From assembly GCF_000389965.1 (NCBI RefSeq), contig NC_021191.1, forward strand, positions 8,495,501-8,559,500: DNA of 64,000 nucleotides, read 5' to 3'. Source of the stretch: Actinoplanes sp. N902-109. GTDB taxonomy: Bacteria > Actinomycetota > Actinomycetes > Mycobacteriales > Micromonosporaceae. Numbering within the stretch: position 1 is the first letter of the stretch; every line of letters begins with the position of its first letter. Below the pieces are notes generated by a model, which searched no databases, was not told where the DNA came from, and worked only from the letters and a program-made list of their open reading frames with translations. A program made the position numbers and the translations under genes. This document shows positions 1 to 8,311 of this stretch, in pieces.

Positions 1-1
1 G

Positions 2-538
2 GCCGACACCCGCGACGCGGTGGCCGGCGGCGCCGACGAGATCGACATGGTGATCAGCCGCGGCGCGTTCCTGGCCGGCCGCTACGACCAGGTGTTCGAC
101 GAGATCGTGGCGGTCAAGGAGGCGTGCGGCGACGCGCACCTCAAGGTGATCCTGGAGACCGGCGAGCTGGCCACGTACGACAACGTGCGCCGCGCCTCCT
201 GGCTGGCCATGCTGGCCGGGGCCGACTTCATCAAGACCTCCACCGGCAAGGTCCCGGTCGCGGCGACGCTGCCGGTGACGCTGGTGATGCTGGAGGCGGT
301 CCGCGACTTCCGGGCCCGCCACGGCCGCCAGGTCGGCGTCAAACCGGCCGGGGGCATCCGCACCACCAAGGACGCGATCAAGTACCTGGTGCTCATCAAC
401 GAGACGGTCGGCGACGACTGGCTCGACCCGGACTGGTTCCGGTTCGGCGCGTCGTCGCTGCTCAATGATCTGCTGATGCAGCGCACCAAGCTCACCACCG
501 GCCACTACGCCGGTCCGGACTACTTCACCCTGGATTGA
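2..538 (+). CDS. deoC: Deoxyribose-phosphate aldolase, 5'-truncated by window edge
   Basis: Cytosolic class I aldolase that splits 2-deoxyribose 5-phosphate into glyceraldehyde 3-phosphate and acetaldehyde at the end of deoxynucleoside catabolism. The frame is open from base 2, so the N-terminus lies outside the window. The Schiff-base lysine motif FIKTSTGK and the later GVKPAGGIRT motif with the second active-site lysine are both present, and the protein ends normally after about 178 visible residues. An aldehyde dehydrogenase gene follows after 4 bases and could oxidise the acetaldehyde. The assignment is firm. The true start cannot be seen. Confidence 0.95.
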   Translation, partial: ADTRDAVAGGADEIDMVISRGAFLAGRYDQVFDEIVAVKEACGDAHLKVILETGELATYDNVRRASWLAMLAGADFIKTSTGKVPVAATLPVTLVMLEAVRDFRARHGRQVGVKPAGGIRTTKDAIKYLVLINETVGDDWLDPDWFRFGASSLLNDLLMQRTKLTTGHYAGPDYFTLD

Positions 539-542
539 TCGC

Positions 543-1961
543 ATGTTTGAATACGCCCCCGCCCCCGAGTCCCGCTCGGTCGTCGACATCGCGCCGTCCT
601 ACGGCGTGTTCATCGACGGCCGGTTCACCGAAGGCTCCGGCTCGTTCAAGACGGTCAACCCCGCGTCGGAGGAAGTGCTCTCCGAGGTGAGCCTGGCCGG
701 CCCGGAGGATGTCGACCGCGCTGTGGCGGCTGCCCGCCGGGCGTACGAGTCATGGTCGAATCTGCCCGGCAGTGAGCGCGCCAAGTATCTGTTCCGGATC
801 GCCCGGATCATCCAGGAGCGGTCCCGCGAGCTGGCCGTGCTGGAGTCGCTCGACAACGGCAAGCCGATCCGCGAGTCCCGCGACGTCGACCTGCCGCTGG
901 TCGCCGCGCACTTCTTCTACTACGCGGGCTGGGCCGACAAGCTGAAGTACGCCGGTTTCGGCCCCGACCCGCGACCGCTCGGCGTCGCCGCCCAGGTCAT
1001 CCCGTGGAACTTCCCGCTGCTCATGCTCGCGTGGAAAGTCGCCCCAGCGCTGGCCACCGGCAACACGGTCGTCCTCAAGCCGGCCGAGACGACCCCGCTG
1101 TCCGCGCTGTTCTTCGCCGACATCTGCCGCCAGGCCGAGCTGCCGCCGGGCGTCGTCAACATCATCACGGGCGCGGGCGACACCGGCCGCACGCTCGTCG
1201 AGCACCCCGGCGTCGACAAGGTCGCGTTCACCGGCTCCACCGAGGTCGGCCGGCAGATCGCCCGCTCGGTGGCCGGCACGAGCAAGCGCCTCACACTGGA
1301 GCTGGGCGGCAAGGCGGCGAACATCGTGTTCGACGACGCGCCGATCGACCAGGCCGTCGAGGGCATCGTCAACGGCATCTTCTTCAACCAGGGCCACGTG
1401 TGCTGCGCGGGTTCCCGCCTGCTGGTCCAGGAGTCGGTGTACGACGAGGTGCTCGAAGCGCTCAAGCGGCGCATGGCCACGCTGCGCCTCGGCGACCCGC
1501 TGGACAAGAACACCGACATCGGCGCGATCAACTCGGCGGAGCAGCTCGAACGCATCCGCCGGCTCACCGAGGCCGGTGCGGAGGAGGGCGCGGAACGCTG
1601 GTCGGCGCCGTGCGAGCTGCCCGCCCAGGGCTTCTGGTTCGCGCCCACCATCTTCACCGGCGTCACCCAGGCCCACCGCATCGCCCGCGAGGAGATCTTC
1701 GGGCCGGTGCTGTCGGTGCTTACGTTCCGGACGCCGGCCGAGGCCATCGAGAAGGCCAACAACACTCCGTACGGCCTGTCCGCCGGCCTCTGGAGCGACA
1801 AGGGTTCGCTGATCCTGGCGGTGGCCGACAAGCTGCGCGCCGGGGTGGTCTGGGCCAACACGTTCAACAAGTTCGACCCGACCTCGCCGTTCGGCGGCTA
1901 CAAGGAATCCGGATACGGCCGTGAGGGCGGCCGCCACGGTCTGGAGGCGTACCTTGCCTGA
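543..1961 (+). CDS. Aldehyde dehydrogenase, catalytically complete
   Basis: NAD(P)-dependent aldehyde dehydrogenase of 472 residues, close to the usual family length. Visible motifs are the N-terminal NPASEEVL stretch, the IPWNFPLL loop, the cofactor motif FTGSTEVG, the general-base region LELGGK and the nucleophile region NQGHVCCAGSR with the catalytic cysteine, then the C-terminal EEIFGPV motif. It starts 4 bases after deoC and overlaps the next gene by 8 bases, so the three are probably one operon. By context it may oxidise acetaldehyde made by DeoC; the substrate itself cannot be read from the sequence. Confidence 0.9.
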   Translation: MFEYAPAPESRSVVDIAPSYGVFIDGRFTEGSGSFKTVNPASEEVLSEVSLAGPEDVDRAVAAARRAYESWSNLPGSERAKYLFRIARIIQERSRELAVLESLDNGKPIRESRDVDLPLVAAHFFYYAGWADKLKYAGFGPDPRPLGVAAQVIPWNFPLLMLAWKVAPALATGNTVVLKPAETTPLSALFFADICRQAELPPGVVNIITGAGDTGRTLVEHPGVDKVAFTGSTEVGRQIARSVAGTSKRLTLELGGKAANIVFDDAPIDQAVEGIVNGIFFNQGHVCCAGSRLLVQESVYDEVLEALKRRMATLRLGDPLDKNTDIGAINSAEQLERIRRLTEAGAEEGAERWSAPCELPAQGFWFAPTIFTGVTQAHRIAREEIFGPVLSVLTFRTPAEAIEKANNTPYGLSAGLWSDKGSLILAVADKLRAGVVWANTFNKFDPTSPFGGYKESGYGREGGRHGLEAYLA

Positions 1962-2769
1962 TCTGCGGTTGCGCGTCCGCAAGACGTACAAGCTCTTCAT
2001 CGGCGGGGCGTTCCCCCGCAGCGAGTCAGGACGGACCTATCTCGTGGACGGCGACAACATCGCCCTCGCCTCGCGCAAGGACGCCCGCGACGCCGTCGTG
2101 GCGGCCCGCAAGGCCCAGCCCGGATGGGCCGGCGCCACCGCGTACAACCGGGGTCAGGTGCTCTACCGCATCGCCGAGATGCTGGAGGCCCGGCGCGCGG
2201 AGTTCGTCGCGTGCGGGGTACCCGAGGCCGAGGTGGATGCCGCGGTCGACCGCTGGGTCTGGTACGCCGGGTGGTCCGACAAGATCGCCCAGGTGCACGG
2301 CGGTGCCAACCCGGTGGCCGGGCCGTACTTCAACATCTCGGCGCCGGAGCCCACCGGCGTCGTCGGCGTGGTTGCCCCGGCCTCGTTCCTGGGCCTGGTC
2401 AGCGTGATCGCCCCGGCCGTCGTCACCGGCAACACCGTCGTGGTGCTGGCCGCCGCACCGCAGGCCGCGATCACCCTGGCCGAGGTCATCGCCACCTCCG
2501 ACGTACCGGGCGGGGTGGTCAACATCCTCACCGGCGCCGCCGCCGAGACCGCCCCCTGGCTGGCCTCGCACGACGACGTCAACGCGATCGACCTGACCGG
2601 GGTGACCGACCCCGAGCTGGCCGCCGAGTGGGAGCGCAGCGCAGCGGGCAGCCTCAAGCGGGTTTTGCGGCCCCCGGCCGGGGGCATCGACTTCGCGGCC
2701 GAGCCGGGACTCACCCCCATGACGGCCCTGCTGGAAACCAAGACGGTCTGGCACCCGAAGGGTTTCTGA
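1954..2769 (+). CDS. Aldehyde dehydrogenase-like protein lacking the catalytic half
   Basis: A 271-residue protein with the N-terminal and Rossmann-like parts of an aldehyde dehydrogenase (YKLFIGGAFPRSESGRT, a WVWYAGWSDK stretch like that of the upstream enzyme, and the VVAPASFLGLVSVI loop). It ends before the region that would hold the catalytic cysteine. Where LELGGK should be it reads RVLRPPAGGIDF. The TTG at 1954 is the chosen start because GGAGG lies at 1943-1947, 6 bases upstream, and it overlaps the end of the active paralogue. It is probably a non-catalytic partner subunit of that paralogue. The clean end and tight coupling argue against simple decay, but a truncated gene cannot be excluded. 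Confidence 0.75.
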   Translation: MPDLRLRVRKTYKLFIGGAFPRSESGRTYLVDGDNIALASRKDARDAVVAARKAQPGWAGATAYNRGQVLYRIAEMLEARRAEFVACGVPEAEVDAAVDRWVWYAGWSDKIAQVHGGANPVAGPYFNISAPEPTGVVGVVAPASFLGLVSVIAPAVVTGNTVVVLAAAPQAAITLAEVIATSDVPGGVVNILTGAAAETAPWLASHDDVNAIDLTGVTDPELAAEWERSAAGSLKRVLRPPAGGIDFAAEPGLTPMTALLETKTVWHPKGF

Positions 2770-2859
2770 CCGCGGTCGGCCCGCTCCCAGGCAGGGCTAC
2801 TAAGGTGTGCCCAGACTCACCTGTCCAGACAGCGAGCGAGATTTCACCCGGAGGTCAGC

Positions 2860-3753
2860 GTGGCCAGCCAGTCGCCGGAAGAGACCGAAGCGGCCGAAAA
2901 GGGCCTCTCCGGGCGGGAGCTGTGGGATGAGGTGCGAATCACCCCGGTGGAGATCGCGATGCCCGGCGGCGTCGCGCTGACCCTGCGGGCCTATCGCAAA
3001 GCCGCCGATCTCACCCCGACCGAGATCGAGGCGGATGAGGAAGACCCGTTCGAGGCACGCGAGCGCGCAGCCGCCGCACGTGCCGCCGCCGACGAGGGCG
3101 TGATCGTCGACGACGAGTTCGCCGCCCTGGTCGCCGAGGACGACGAGCCGGCCCGGAAGAACGCCGACGGCACCCTGCGCGACGAGGACGGCGAGGTCGT
3201 CGAGGAGCCGGATCCCGAGGACTTCAAGGACGAGGAAGCCGACAAACTCGCTGCCCAGGCGGCCGAGGAGGAGGTGCCCGTCTTCCTGAGCCACCGCGGC
3301 AAACTGCTGGCTTTCAAGACGCCCGAGTCGCTGGTCTCCTTCATTCAATCGGGTGCTCCGCACGATCTGGCCCAGGTGGACACCTGGGCCACCGTGACCG
3401 AGCGGGTACAGTCGACCGACATCGACCCGCTGCCGGACGACCGTTACGAACTGGACCTCGTGGTGGAGAACCTGCGCGGCGGGCACGACACGTGGGATCT
3501 CCCGCTGCTGATCGCGGCGGGCGAGGTGGCTCGGGACCTGGGCCACGCCCTGCGGCTCAAGCCGGTCATCCTGGCGTTGTCGCCCGGGTCGCCGCTCGAC
3601 GACCTGGACGAGTCCCTGCGGGCAGCCGAGAGTGGCGGAATGGGCGGTTTCTTCGGTCGCCGCAAGCTCCGTAAAATCGGGGCACAGCAGGCGAGTCTGG
3701 GTTGGCGTTCGGTAATCGGCAAGATCTCTGCGGCCGTGGACTGGCGCGACTGA
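2860..3753 (+). CDS. Acidic conserved hypothetical protein
   Basis: A 297-residue soluble protein with no domain I can name. The N-terminal half is very acidic, with a low-complexity Glu/Asp/Ala region at about residues 50-130 that is likely flexible or coiled. The C-terminal half (about 135-297) looks folded (PVFLSHRGKLLAFKTPESLV, then a DTWDLPLLIAAGEVARDLG helix) and ends with a basic GRRKLRKIG stretch. The GTG start has a GGAGG site 5 bases upstream. It lies 63 bases before the proline-rich protein on the same strand, so the two may be cotranscribed. Similar proteins occur in related actinomycetes as far as I recall; no function is assigned. Confidence 0.8.
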   Translation: MASQSPEETEAAEKGLSGRELWDEVRITPVEIAMPGGVALTLRAYRKAADLTPTEIEADEEDPFEARERAAAARAAADEGVIVDDEFAALVAEDDEPARKNADGTLRDEDGEVVEEPDPEDFKDEEADKLAAQAAEEEVPVFLSHRGKLLAFKTPESLVSFIQSGAPHDLAQVDTWATVTERVQSTDIDPLPDDRYELDLVVENLRGGHDTWDLPLLIAAGEVARDLGHALRLKPVILALSPGSPLDDLDESLRAAESGGMGGFFGRRKLRKIGAQQASLGWRSVIGKISAAVDWRD

Positions 3754-3816
3754 CCCCTCACCAGGGACCATTTGTCCTTGGCCAAGAACAGCAGCCCCGG
3801 GGAGGAGGACGACGCC

Positions 3817-6138
3817 GTGGCGCTCGTGCGCGTGTACTGCGGTCTGGCGTCGGCTGATGAGACGGTGCGGACGGCTTCGGCCGGAGCAGCACTGACCATC
3901 GCCGTGGTGGACGACGCAGGCCGGCTGCTCGGAGTTCATGAGATCAGCGACGACCCGGCCGGGTATTCCCAGCTGGGCACGCTGCTGGTGGAACGTACGA
4001 GCGGCTTCGCCGAGGCCGCGGTGGCCGCCGACAGCGACGACCACACGGTCACCTCGCTGCTCACCGCCGCTGGACGTCCCCTCGTGGTCGCCGACGACGA
4101 CTCCGCCGACGACTTCGCGGAGCGCTTCGCCGACGACGACTCCCCCGACGAGATCAACGCGCCGCCGGCCGCCCGCCGCGCCGTGGGCCTGGCCCGGGCG
4201 CTGCAGGCCGGCGCGATCGCGGCGGTCACCATCCCGGCGCCGCGCGAGTTGGTGACCTACAAGCCGGTGCTGGCCGCACACGTCGCGATGCTCAACGGCC
4301 GGCACGCCGCCTCCATCGCGCTGCGCGAGGTGCTGCGCGAGCTGTATCCGGCAGCGCTGCGGGCCTACCCGGACCCGGCGCACCCGCTCGCGCTGGCCGT
4401 GCTGGACGCCCTGCCCGAGCCGGGCCGGCTGACCGCTCAGGGCGGCACCCCCGAGCAGGTCGCCGAGGAGGTCGCCGCCGAGCTCACCCGGGCCGGCGCC
4501 GGCACCGAGGACCAGGTCGTCGCCGCCGTCACCGCCCTCGTGGTGGCCATCAACGAGTCGCCGCGCCGCGGCGGCGTCAACAAGTCCCTCTCGCCCGCAG
4601 CGGCCGACACCGTCCGGCACGCCATCGGCGCGGTCAAGTCCTGTGACGCGGCCTGCGAGGCCCTGGTGGGCACGCTCGCCGCCCGCGCGACCACCGGCGC
4701 AGCCGCCCCGGGCCGCCGCCAGGCCGGTTCCCGGCGGGCCGCCGAGCCGGCCGCAGCGGGCATCGCCTCGCTGCGCCCCGGCGACACCGGCACCCGCATC
4801 GGTGCGCTCAGCCGCCGCAACCGCCCCGAGCCCGCCGCGGCGGGCAACGGCCCGGTCACCCCGCGGCCGATGACCACCCCGCCGGTCGCCCCCGAGCCGA
4901 TGATGCCGCCGCCGTCGGCACCGCGCCCGGTCACCTCGCCGCCGATGAGTCCCGCTGCCGGCCTGCCGACCCGCACCGGTTCGGCCAGTCGCCCGGTGTC
5001 GGTGCCTCCGCCGCCGCCCGGCATGACCCCGATCACCCCGGGTTCCCGGCCGTCGTCGGCGCCGCCGCTCGGCTCCCGCCCGTCCTCGGCGCCGCCGCTC
5101 GGCTCCCGGCCGTCCTCGGCGCCGCCGCTCGGCTCCCGGCCATCCTCGGCGCCGCCGCTCGGCTCCCGCCCGTCGTCGGTGCCCCCGGCCTCGGTCTCGC
5201 CGGCCGACACCGGCCAGCCGTTCCGCCCGACGCTGACCAACGCGGCCATGAGCAACGCCCGCGCCGAGCGCCAGCGCACGGTCATCCCGCCGCGCCCGGC
5301 CACCGGCCCGCGCACCGGTTCGACCCCGGCGGCCAACGGCGCCACCGATTTCTCGCTGCCCATGCCGGCCCAGCGGTCGGCACCCCCGGCGTCCTCCGCC
5401 GAGCCCGGCTCCCGGGCCAACTGGCCGCTGCTCAACCCCGGCGAGGACCCGCTGTCGCCCGGCGCGGTCAGCAGCCCGCCCGCCGACACCGGCCGGGTCA
5501 AGCCGCCGTGGCAGGACATGCCCAAGGAGCCACCGGCCCTGCGTCTCGTCGACGGACTGAGTGGCGGCCCGGGCGGTCTCGGCAGCACGCCCCCGGCCGG
5601 CGACCCGCCGTCGCTGCGCGTGGTCGAGGGTCGCAACGGCCGTCAGGCCCGGCGCGCCCCCGCGCTGACCGCCCTGGACCGCGGCGCCACCCCGCCGGTG
5701 CCCACCGAGGGCGACGGCGACCTGCTGATCTTCGCCGCGGCCCGGTCGGCCTGGTTCACCGGGCACAGCGAGGCGGAGCAGTCGTCCTCCCCGCTTGACT
5801 GGACCAGCCCCATGGACACCGGCTGGCGGGCCGCCGAAAAGGCCTCCGCACCGGAGATCTCCGCGGAGACCTCGGCCGGTCTGCCCAAGCGGGTCCCCCA
5901 GGCCAACCTCGTCCCCGGCTCCCCGCTGCGCGAGGAACGCCCCAGCCGCATCGTCCGCGATGCCGCCAGCATCGCCGCCCACACCACGGGCTATTTCCGA
6001 GGCTGGCGCCGAGGCCAGGAGATCGGCGGCTACGCGATCGGCGGTCGCCCCGGCCGCGAGTCCGCCGGCGGCTGGGACTTCAGCCGCGACGGCCAGCCCG
6101 AGGACGACATCCGCAACGCGGGCTACCCGAGCCGCTGA
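3817..6138 (+). CDS. Proline-rich repeat protein with a C-terminal module shared with the conservon kinase
   Basis: A 773-residue protein. Residues 1-300 form an Ala-rich domain that starts VALVRVYCGLAS and recalls, only loosely, the RNase-H-like fold of IS110 transposases; I do not assign that activity. Residues about 300-620 are a Pro/Ser/Ala-rich linker with five GSRPSSAPPL-type repeats. The last ~140 residues contain SAWF, DTGWRAAEKA, GLPKRVPQANLVPG and YFRGWRRGQ; the same ordered motifs end the sensor kinase at 9160-12849. GTG at 3817 is preferred over the upstream TTG at 3772 because a GGAGGA site lies just upstream of it. The role is unknown. The shared tail suggests a link to conservon-type signalling. 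Confidence 0.75.
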   Translation: MALVRVYCGLASADETVRTASAGAALTIAVVDDAGRLLGVHEISDDPAGYSQLGTLLVERTSGFAEAAVAADSDDHTVTSLLTAAGRPLVVADDDSADDFAERFADDDSPDEINAPPAARRAVGLARALQAGAIAAVTIPAPRELVTYKPVLAAHVAMLNGRHAASIALREVLRELYPAALRAYPDPAHPLALAVLDALPEPGRLTAQGGTPEQVAEEVAAELTRAGAGTEDQVVAAVTALVVAINESPRRGGVNKSLSPAAADTVRHAIGAVKSCDAACEALVGTLAARATTGAAAPGRRQAGSRRAAEPAAAGIASLRPGDTGTRIGALSRRNRPEPAAAGNGPVTPRPMTTPPVAPEPMMPPPSAPRPVTSPPMSPAAGLPTRTGSASRPVSVPPPPPGMTPITPGSRPSSAPPLGSRPSSAPPLGSRPSSAPPLGSRPSSAPPLGSRPSSVPPASVSPADTGQPFRPTLTNAAMSNARAERQRTVIPPRPATGPRTGSTPAANGATDFSLPMPAQRSAPPASSAEPGSRANWPLLNPGEDPLSPGAVSSPPADTGRVKPPWQDMPKEPPALRLVDGLSGGPGGLGSTPPAGDPPSLRVVEGRNGRQARRAPALTALDRGATPPVPTEGDGDLLIFAAARSAWFTGHSEAEQSSSPLDWTSPMDTGWRAAEKASAPEISAETSAGLPKRVPQANLVPGSPLREERPSRIVRDAASIAAHTTGYFRGWRRGQEIGGYAIGGRPGRESAGGWDFSRDGQPEDDIRNAGYPSR
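5041..5190 (+). repeat. Five in-frame 30-bp tandem repeats (GSRPSSAPPL)
   Basis: Five consecutive 30-base units start at 5041, 5071, 5101, 5131 and 5161. Units 2-4 differ from each other at single bases and the last diverges in its 3' third. They encode the decapeptide GSRPSSAPPL, part of the disordered linker of the proline-rich protein. Copy number probably varies between strains by slippage or recombination. Confidence 0.95.
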
Positions 6139-6213
6139 CCGGTGCGGCCGGCGACGGGAAACACGCCGTCGAACCGGCACGGCGGCAAGCCGACACTGCG
6201 GCACCGGCCTGCG

Positions 6214-6285
6214 GCAGGCGCTCCCGGCTTTGGCGTTGCGGCTGCCGGGGCAGGCGCTCCCGGCTTTGGCATTGCGGCTGCCGGG
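6214..6285. repeat. Two 36-bp direct tandem repeats in an intergenic spacer
   Basis: Two adjacent 36-base copies (6214-6249 and 6250-6285) differ at one base. They begin GCAGGCGCTCCCGG and end GCTGCCGGG. They sit in the 197-base spacer between the proline-rich protein and the first acetyltransferase. A further partial match (GGACAGGCGCT) follows at about 6313. No gene is evident in the spacer. Confidence 0.9.
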
Positions 6286-6322
6286 CCGGCCGCAGCCCGG
6301 CGATCCCCGGCGGGACAGGCGC

Positions 6323-6335
6323 TAGGGTTGCGACC
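6323..6335 (+). promoter_or_regulatory. Likely -10 box of a leaderless promoter
   Basis: TAGGGT at 6323-6328 is followed by exactly 7 bases and then the GTG start of the acetyltransferase. No Shine-Dalgarno sequence is present. This is the typical arrangement of a leaderless actinobacterial transcript. No clear -35 hexamer is seen. Confidence 0.5.
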
Positions 6336-6890
6336 GTGAACCCCTTGATCAGTGACCGGCTGCGTCTACGCGAACTGCGTGACGAGGACCTGACAGACCT
6401 GGTCGCCTGGTGGCAGGACCCCGAGGTCAGCATCTCGCAGGGCATGGGACCGCTGCATCCCCGCCCGGCGGCGGCCATCGCCGAGCAGTTCCGCGCCTGG
6501 TGCAGCAACCAGGGCAACGACGCCGGCCTTGTCGTCACCAGCCGCGAGGACGGCACCGTCCTCGGCCACGTGGCCCTGTTCGGCGCCACCGTCCACAGCC
6601 GCGCCGCCACCTTCGCCATCATGATCGGCCCACCCCACCAGGGTCGCGGCTACGGCACCGAAGCCACCCGGCTGATGCTGCGCTACGGCTTCGCCGAACT
6701 CGGCCTGCACCGCATCCAGCTCGGCGTCATGGCGTACAACGAACGTGGCATTGCTGCCTACAAGAAGGCCGGCTTCGTCGAGGAGGGCCGGGCCCGCGAA
6801 GCCGTCCACCGCAACGGCACCTGGTACGACCAGGTCCACATGGGCATCCTCGCCCACGAATGGCAAACCACCACTTCTCCGACCACCTGA
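6336..6890 (+). CDS. GNAT-family N-acetyltransferase (RimJ/RimL-like)
   Basis: A 184-residue cytosolic acyl-CoA-dependent acetyltransferase. It opens SDRLRLRELRDEDLTDL, the usual start of RimJ/RimL-type GNATs, and holds the acetyl-CoA loop region GPPHQGRGYGTEATRLML (Q/RxxGxG) followed by NERGIAAYKKAGFVEEG, the conserved strand-helix at the end of the fold. It lies alone on its strand, 445 bases from the next plus-strand possibility. The start is the GTG placed 7 bases after a TAGGGT box. The acceptor (ribosomal protein, another protein or a small molecule) cannot be told from sequence. Confidence 0.88.
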   Translation: MNPLISDRLRLRELRDEDLTDLVAWWQDPEVSISQGMGPLHPRPAAAIAEQFRAWCSNQGNDAGLVVTSREDGTVLGHVALFGATVHSRAATFAIMIGPPHQGRGYGTEATRLMLRYGFAELGLHRIQLGVMAYNERGIAAYKKAGFVEEGRAREAVHRNGTWYDQVHMGILAHEWQTTTSPTT

Positions 6891-7157
6891 CCCGCCCTCC
6901 CGCTGAGGCGTCACCAGAGCCGCTGCTGACCGACGCCGGATCCTCGGCGGTGATGCGCTGTGCCGCCTCCGGCGCACGAACTGACGCCGTATGCCGGTCA
7001 CGCCTGATCGCTGGTGATGTTCCTTGCCGGCGAAGGACGACGGGGCAACCGTGCCGTCCTTCCCCAGCGCGGGATCGAGCTGGTCGCCAAGGCTATGGAG
7101 GCGCTCAGAGGTGCGATGACGCCGTTGGCGCACGCCGCGTTCGGGCTGTTGGACGGC

Positions 7158-7583
7158 CTACGCTAGACGTTTGTGGAAGTGGTGCTTGGCGGTGCCGTGG
7201 GGCATGCCCGGGGTCACCCCGACCTGCTCATACCCGTGGTGCAGGTAGAAGCCCGGGGCCTGGAACGACATGGTGGCCAGCACGACTCTGTCGCAGCCGC
7301 GGCGCCGGATTTCGCTTTCAGCTGCGGTCAGCAGTTGGCGGCCGAGGCCCTGGCCTCGGTACTGCGGGGACAGCCAGAACGACATGATGCTGCCGCAGCC
7401 GCCCCACGTGAAGCCGGTGACGCCGCCGATCAAGGTGCCGTCCTCGGCGGTGGCTCGGACGGAAAGCGGCGTTTCGTCGTCAGATGGCAGGACTGCTGCG
7501 TTGAATGCGGCGAGCCCTTCGGAGACCAGCTTCTCCAGGTCGGGGTCGCTGGTGCCGGCGGAGAAGACAGGCATGTCGACCAT
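7158..7583 (-). CDS. GNAT-family N-acetyltransferase
   Basis: A 141-residue GNAT protein. The acetyl-CoA binding loop is visible as SPQYRGQGLGRQLLTAAE and is followed by VVLATMSFQAPGFYLHHGYE, the strand-helix pattern with a conserved tyrosine near the end of the fold. The start is ATG at 7583 (MVDMPVFSAG), with ATG at 7574 as an alternative. The open frame continues further upstream but crosses a terminator and the cvnD gene, so longer starts are rejected. The conservon operon lies upstream on the same strand, separated by the terminator at 7660-7690, so this gene probably has its own promoter. Substrate unknown. Confidence 0.85.
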   Translation of the reverse strand: MVDMPVFSAGTSDPDLEKLVSEGLAAFNAAVLPSDDETPLSVRATAEDGTLIGGVTGFTWGGCGSIMSFWLSPQYRGQGLGRQLLTAAESEIRRRGCDRVVLATMSFQAPGFYLHHGYEQVGVTPGMPHGTAKHHFHKRLA

Positions 7584-7659
7584 CCTGGCGATCACGGCAG
7601 GCGGTGGCGCCTGGTTCGGTCGGCGGGAAGGCGAGCCGATCGGGCGGAGGTGGGCATGC

Positions 7660-7690
7660 AAAAGCCCCGCTCTGGCAGCAGAGCGGGACT
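7660..7690 (-). terminator. Rho-independent terminator after the conservon
   Basis: A perfect 9-bp stem, CCCGCTCTG (7666-7674) and CAGAGCGGG (7679-7687), encloses a GCAG loop. Read on the minus strand the hairpin is followed by GCTTTT, a short U run. It lies 15 bases beyond the stop of cvnD, so it should end conservon transcription. Confidence 0.85.
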
Positions 7691-7702
7691 TCTGACGGGC
7701 TG

Positions 7703-8311
7703 TCAGGCGGGCGCCACCGCGCGCGACCGGCGCATCGTGAGGACGTACTCGACGAGCGAGATGAGCACGTTCTTCGTCGATTCGCGGTTGCGGGCGTCGC
7801 AGCTCACCACCGGGACGTCGGACGAGATCGCGAGCGCGTCCCGGACGTCCTGGGCGTTGTGATACTGCATGCCGTCGAAGCAGTTGATGGCGACCAGGTA
7901 CGGCAGCCGCCGGTGCTCGAAGAAGTCGATGGCGGCGAAGCAGTCGGCGAGCCGACGGGTGTCCACCATGACGACCGCACCGATGGCACCGCGCACCAGT
8001 TCGTCCCACATGAACCAGAAGCGCGTCTGGCCGGGCGTGCCGAACAGATACAGGATCAGGTCCCGGTCGATGCTGATGCGGCCGAAGTCCATCGCCACCG
8101 TGGTTGTCGTCTTGCCCGGCACCTGCCGGTTGTCGTCGACACCCACGCCGGCGGAGGTCATGATCGCCTCGGTGGTCAGTGGGGTGATCTCCGAGACCGA
8201 CCCCACCAGCGTCGTCTTACCGACGCCGAACCCACCGGCAATGACAATCTTCGCCGATGTCACGCGCCCGGCCGTCGGCCGTCGCGACATGTCAGAGCCT
8301 GCGAAGTCCAC
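7703..8311 (-). CDS. cvnD: Conservon small GTPase (CvnD type)
   Basis: A 202-residue Ras-like GTP-binding protein, the last gene of a four-gene conservon. The P-loop AGGFGVGKTTLVGSVSE is clear, followed by a switch-region TTTTVAMDFGRI and the G3-like FGTPGQTRFWFMWDEL. AINCFDG stands where the G4 motif would be, without a canonical NKxD. GTG at 8311 (MDFAGSD) is preferred because GGAAAGG lies 7 bases upstream and family members begin MDF; ATG at 8290 is the alternative. It overlaps cvnC by 20 bases. In Streptomyces such proteins form membrane-associated complexes with the CvnA kinase, the CvnB roadblock protein and CvnC. Confidence 0.92.
   Translation of the reverse strand: MDFAGSDMSRRPTAGRVTSAKIVIAGGFGVGKTTLVGSVSEITPLTTEAIMTSAGVGVDDNRQVPGKTTTTVAMDFGRISIDRDLILYLFGTPGQTRFWFMWDELVRGAIGAVVMVDTRRLADCFAAIDFFEHRRLPYLVAINCFDGMQYHNAQDVRDALAISSDVPVVSCDARNRESTKNVLISLVEYVLTMRRSRAVAPA

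Noticed and set aside
5041..5190. Repeat array considered as a possible CRISPR or direct-repeat element
   Set aside because: The units are contiguous, have no spacers and encode an in-frame decapeptide.
2800..6204. An 1134-codon open frame on the minus strand
   Set aside because: It is antisense to two well-supported genes and has the Arg/Gly/Ala-rich composition typical of GC-rich shadow frames.
7017..7166. A 49-codon plus-strand ORF (MFLAGEGRRG... ending AFGLLDGLR) between the two acetyltransferases
   Set aside because: No ribosome site, no recognisable domain, and its end overlaps the minus-strand acetyltransferase gene. It may be a relic, but nothing supports a gene.
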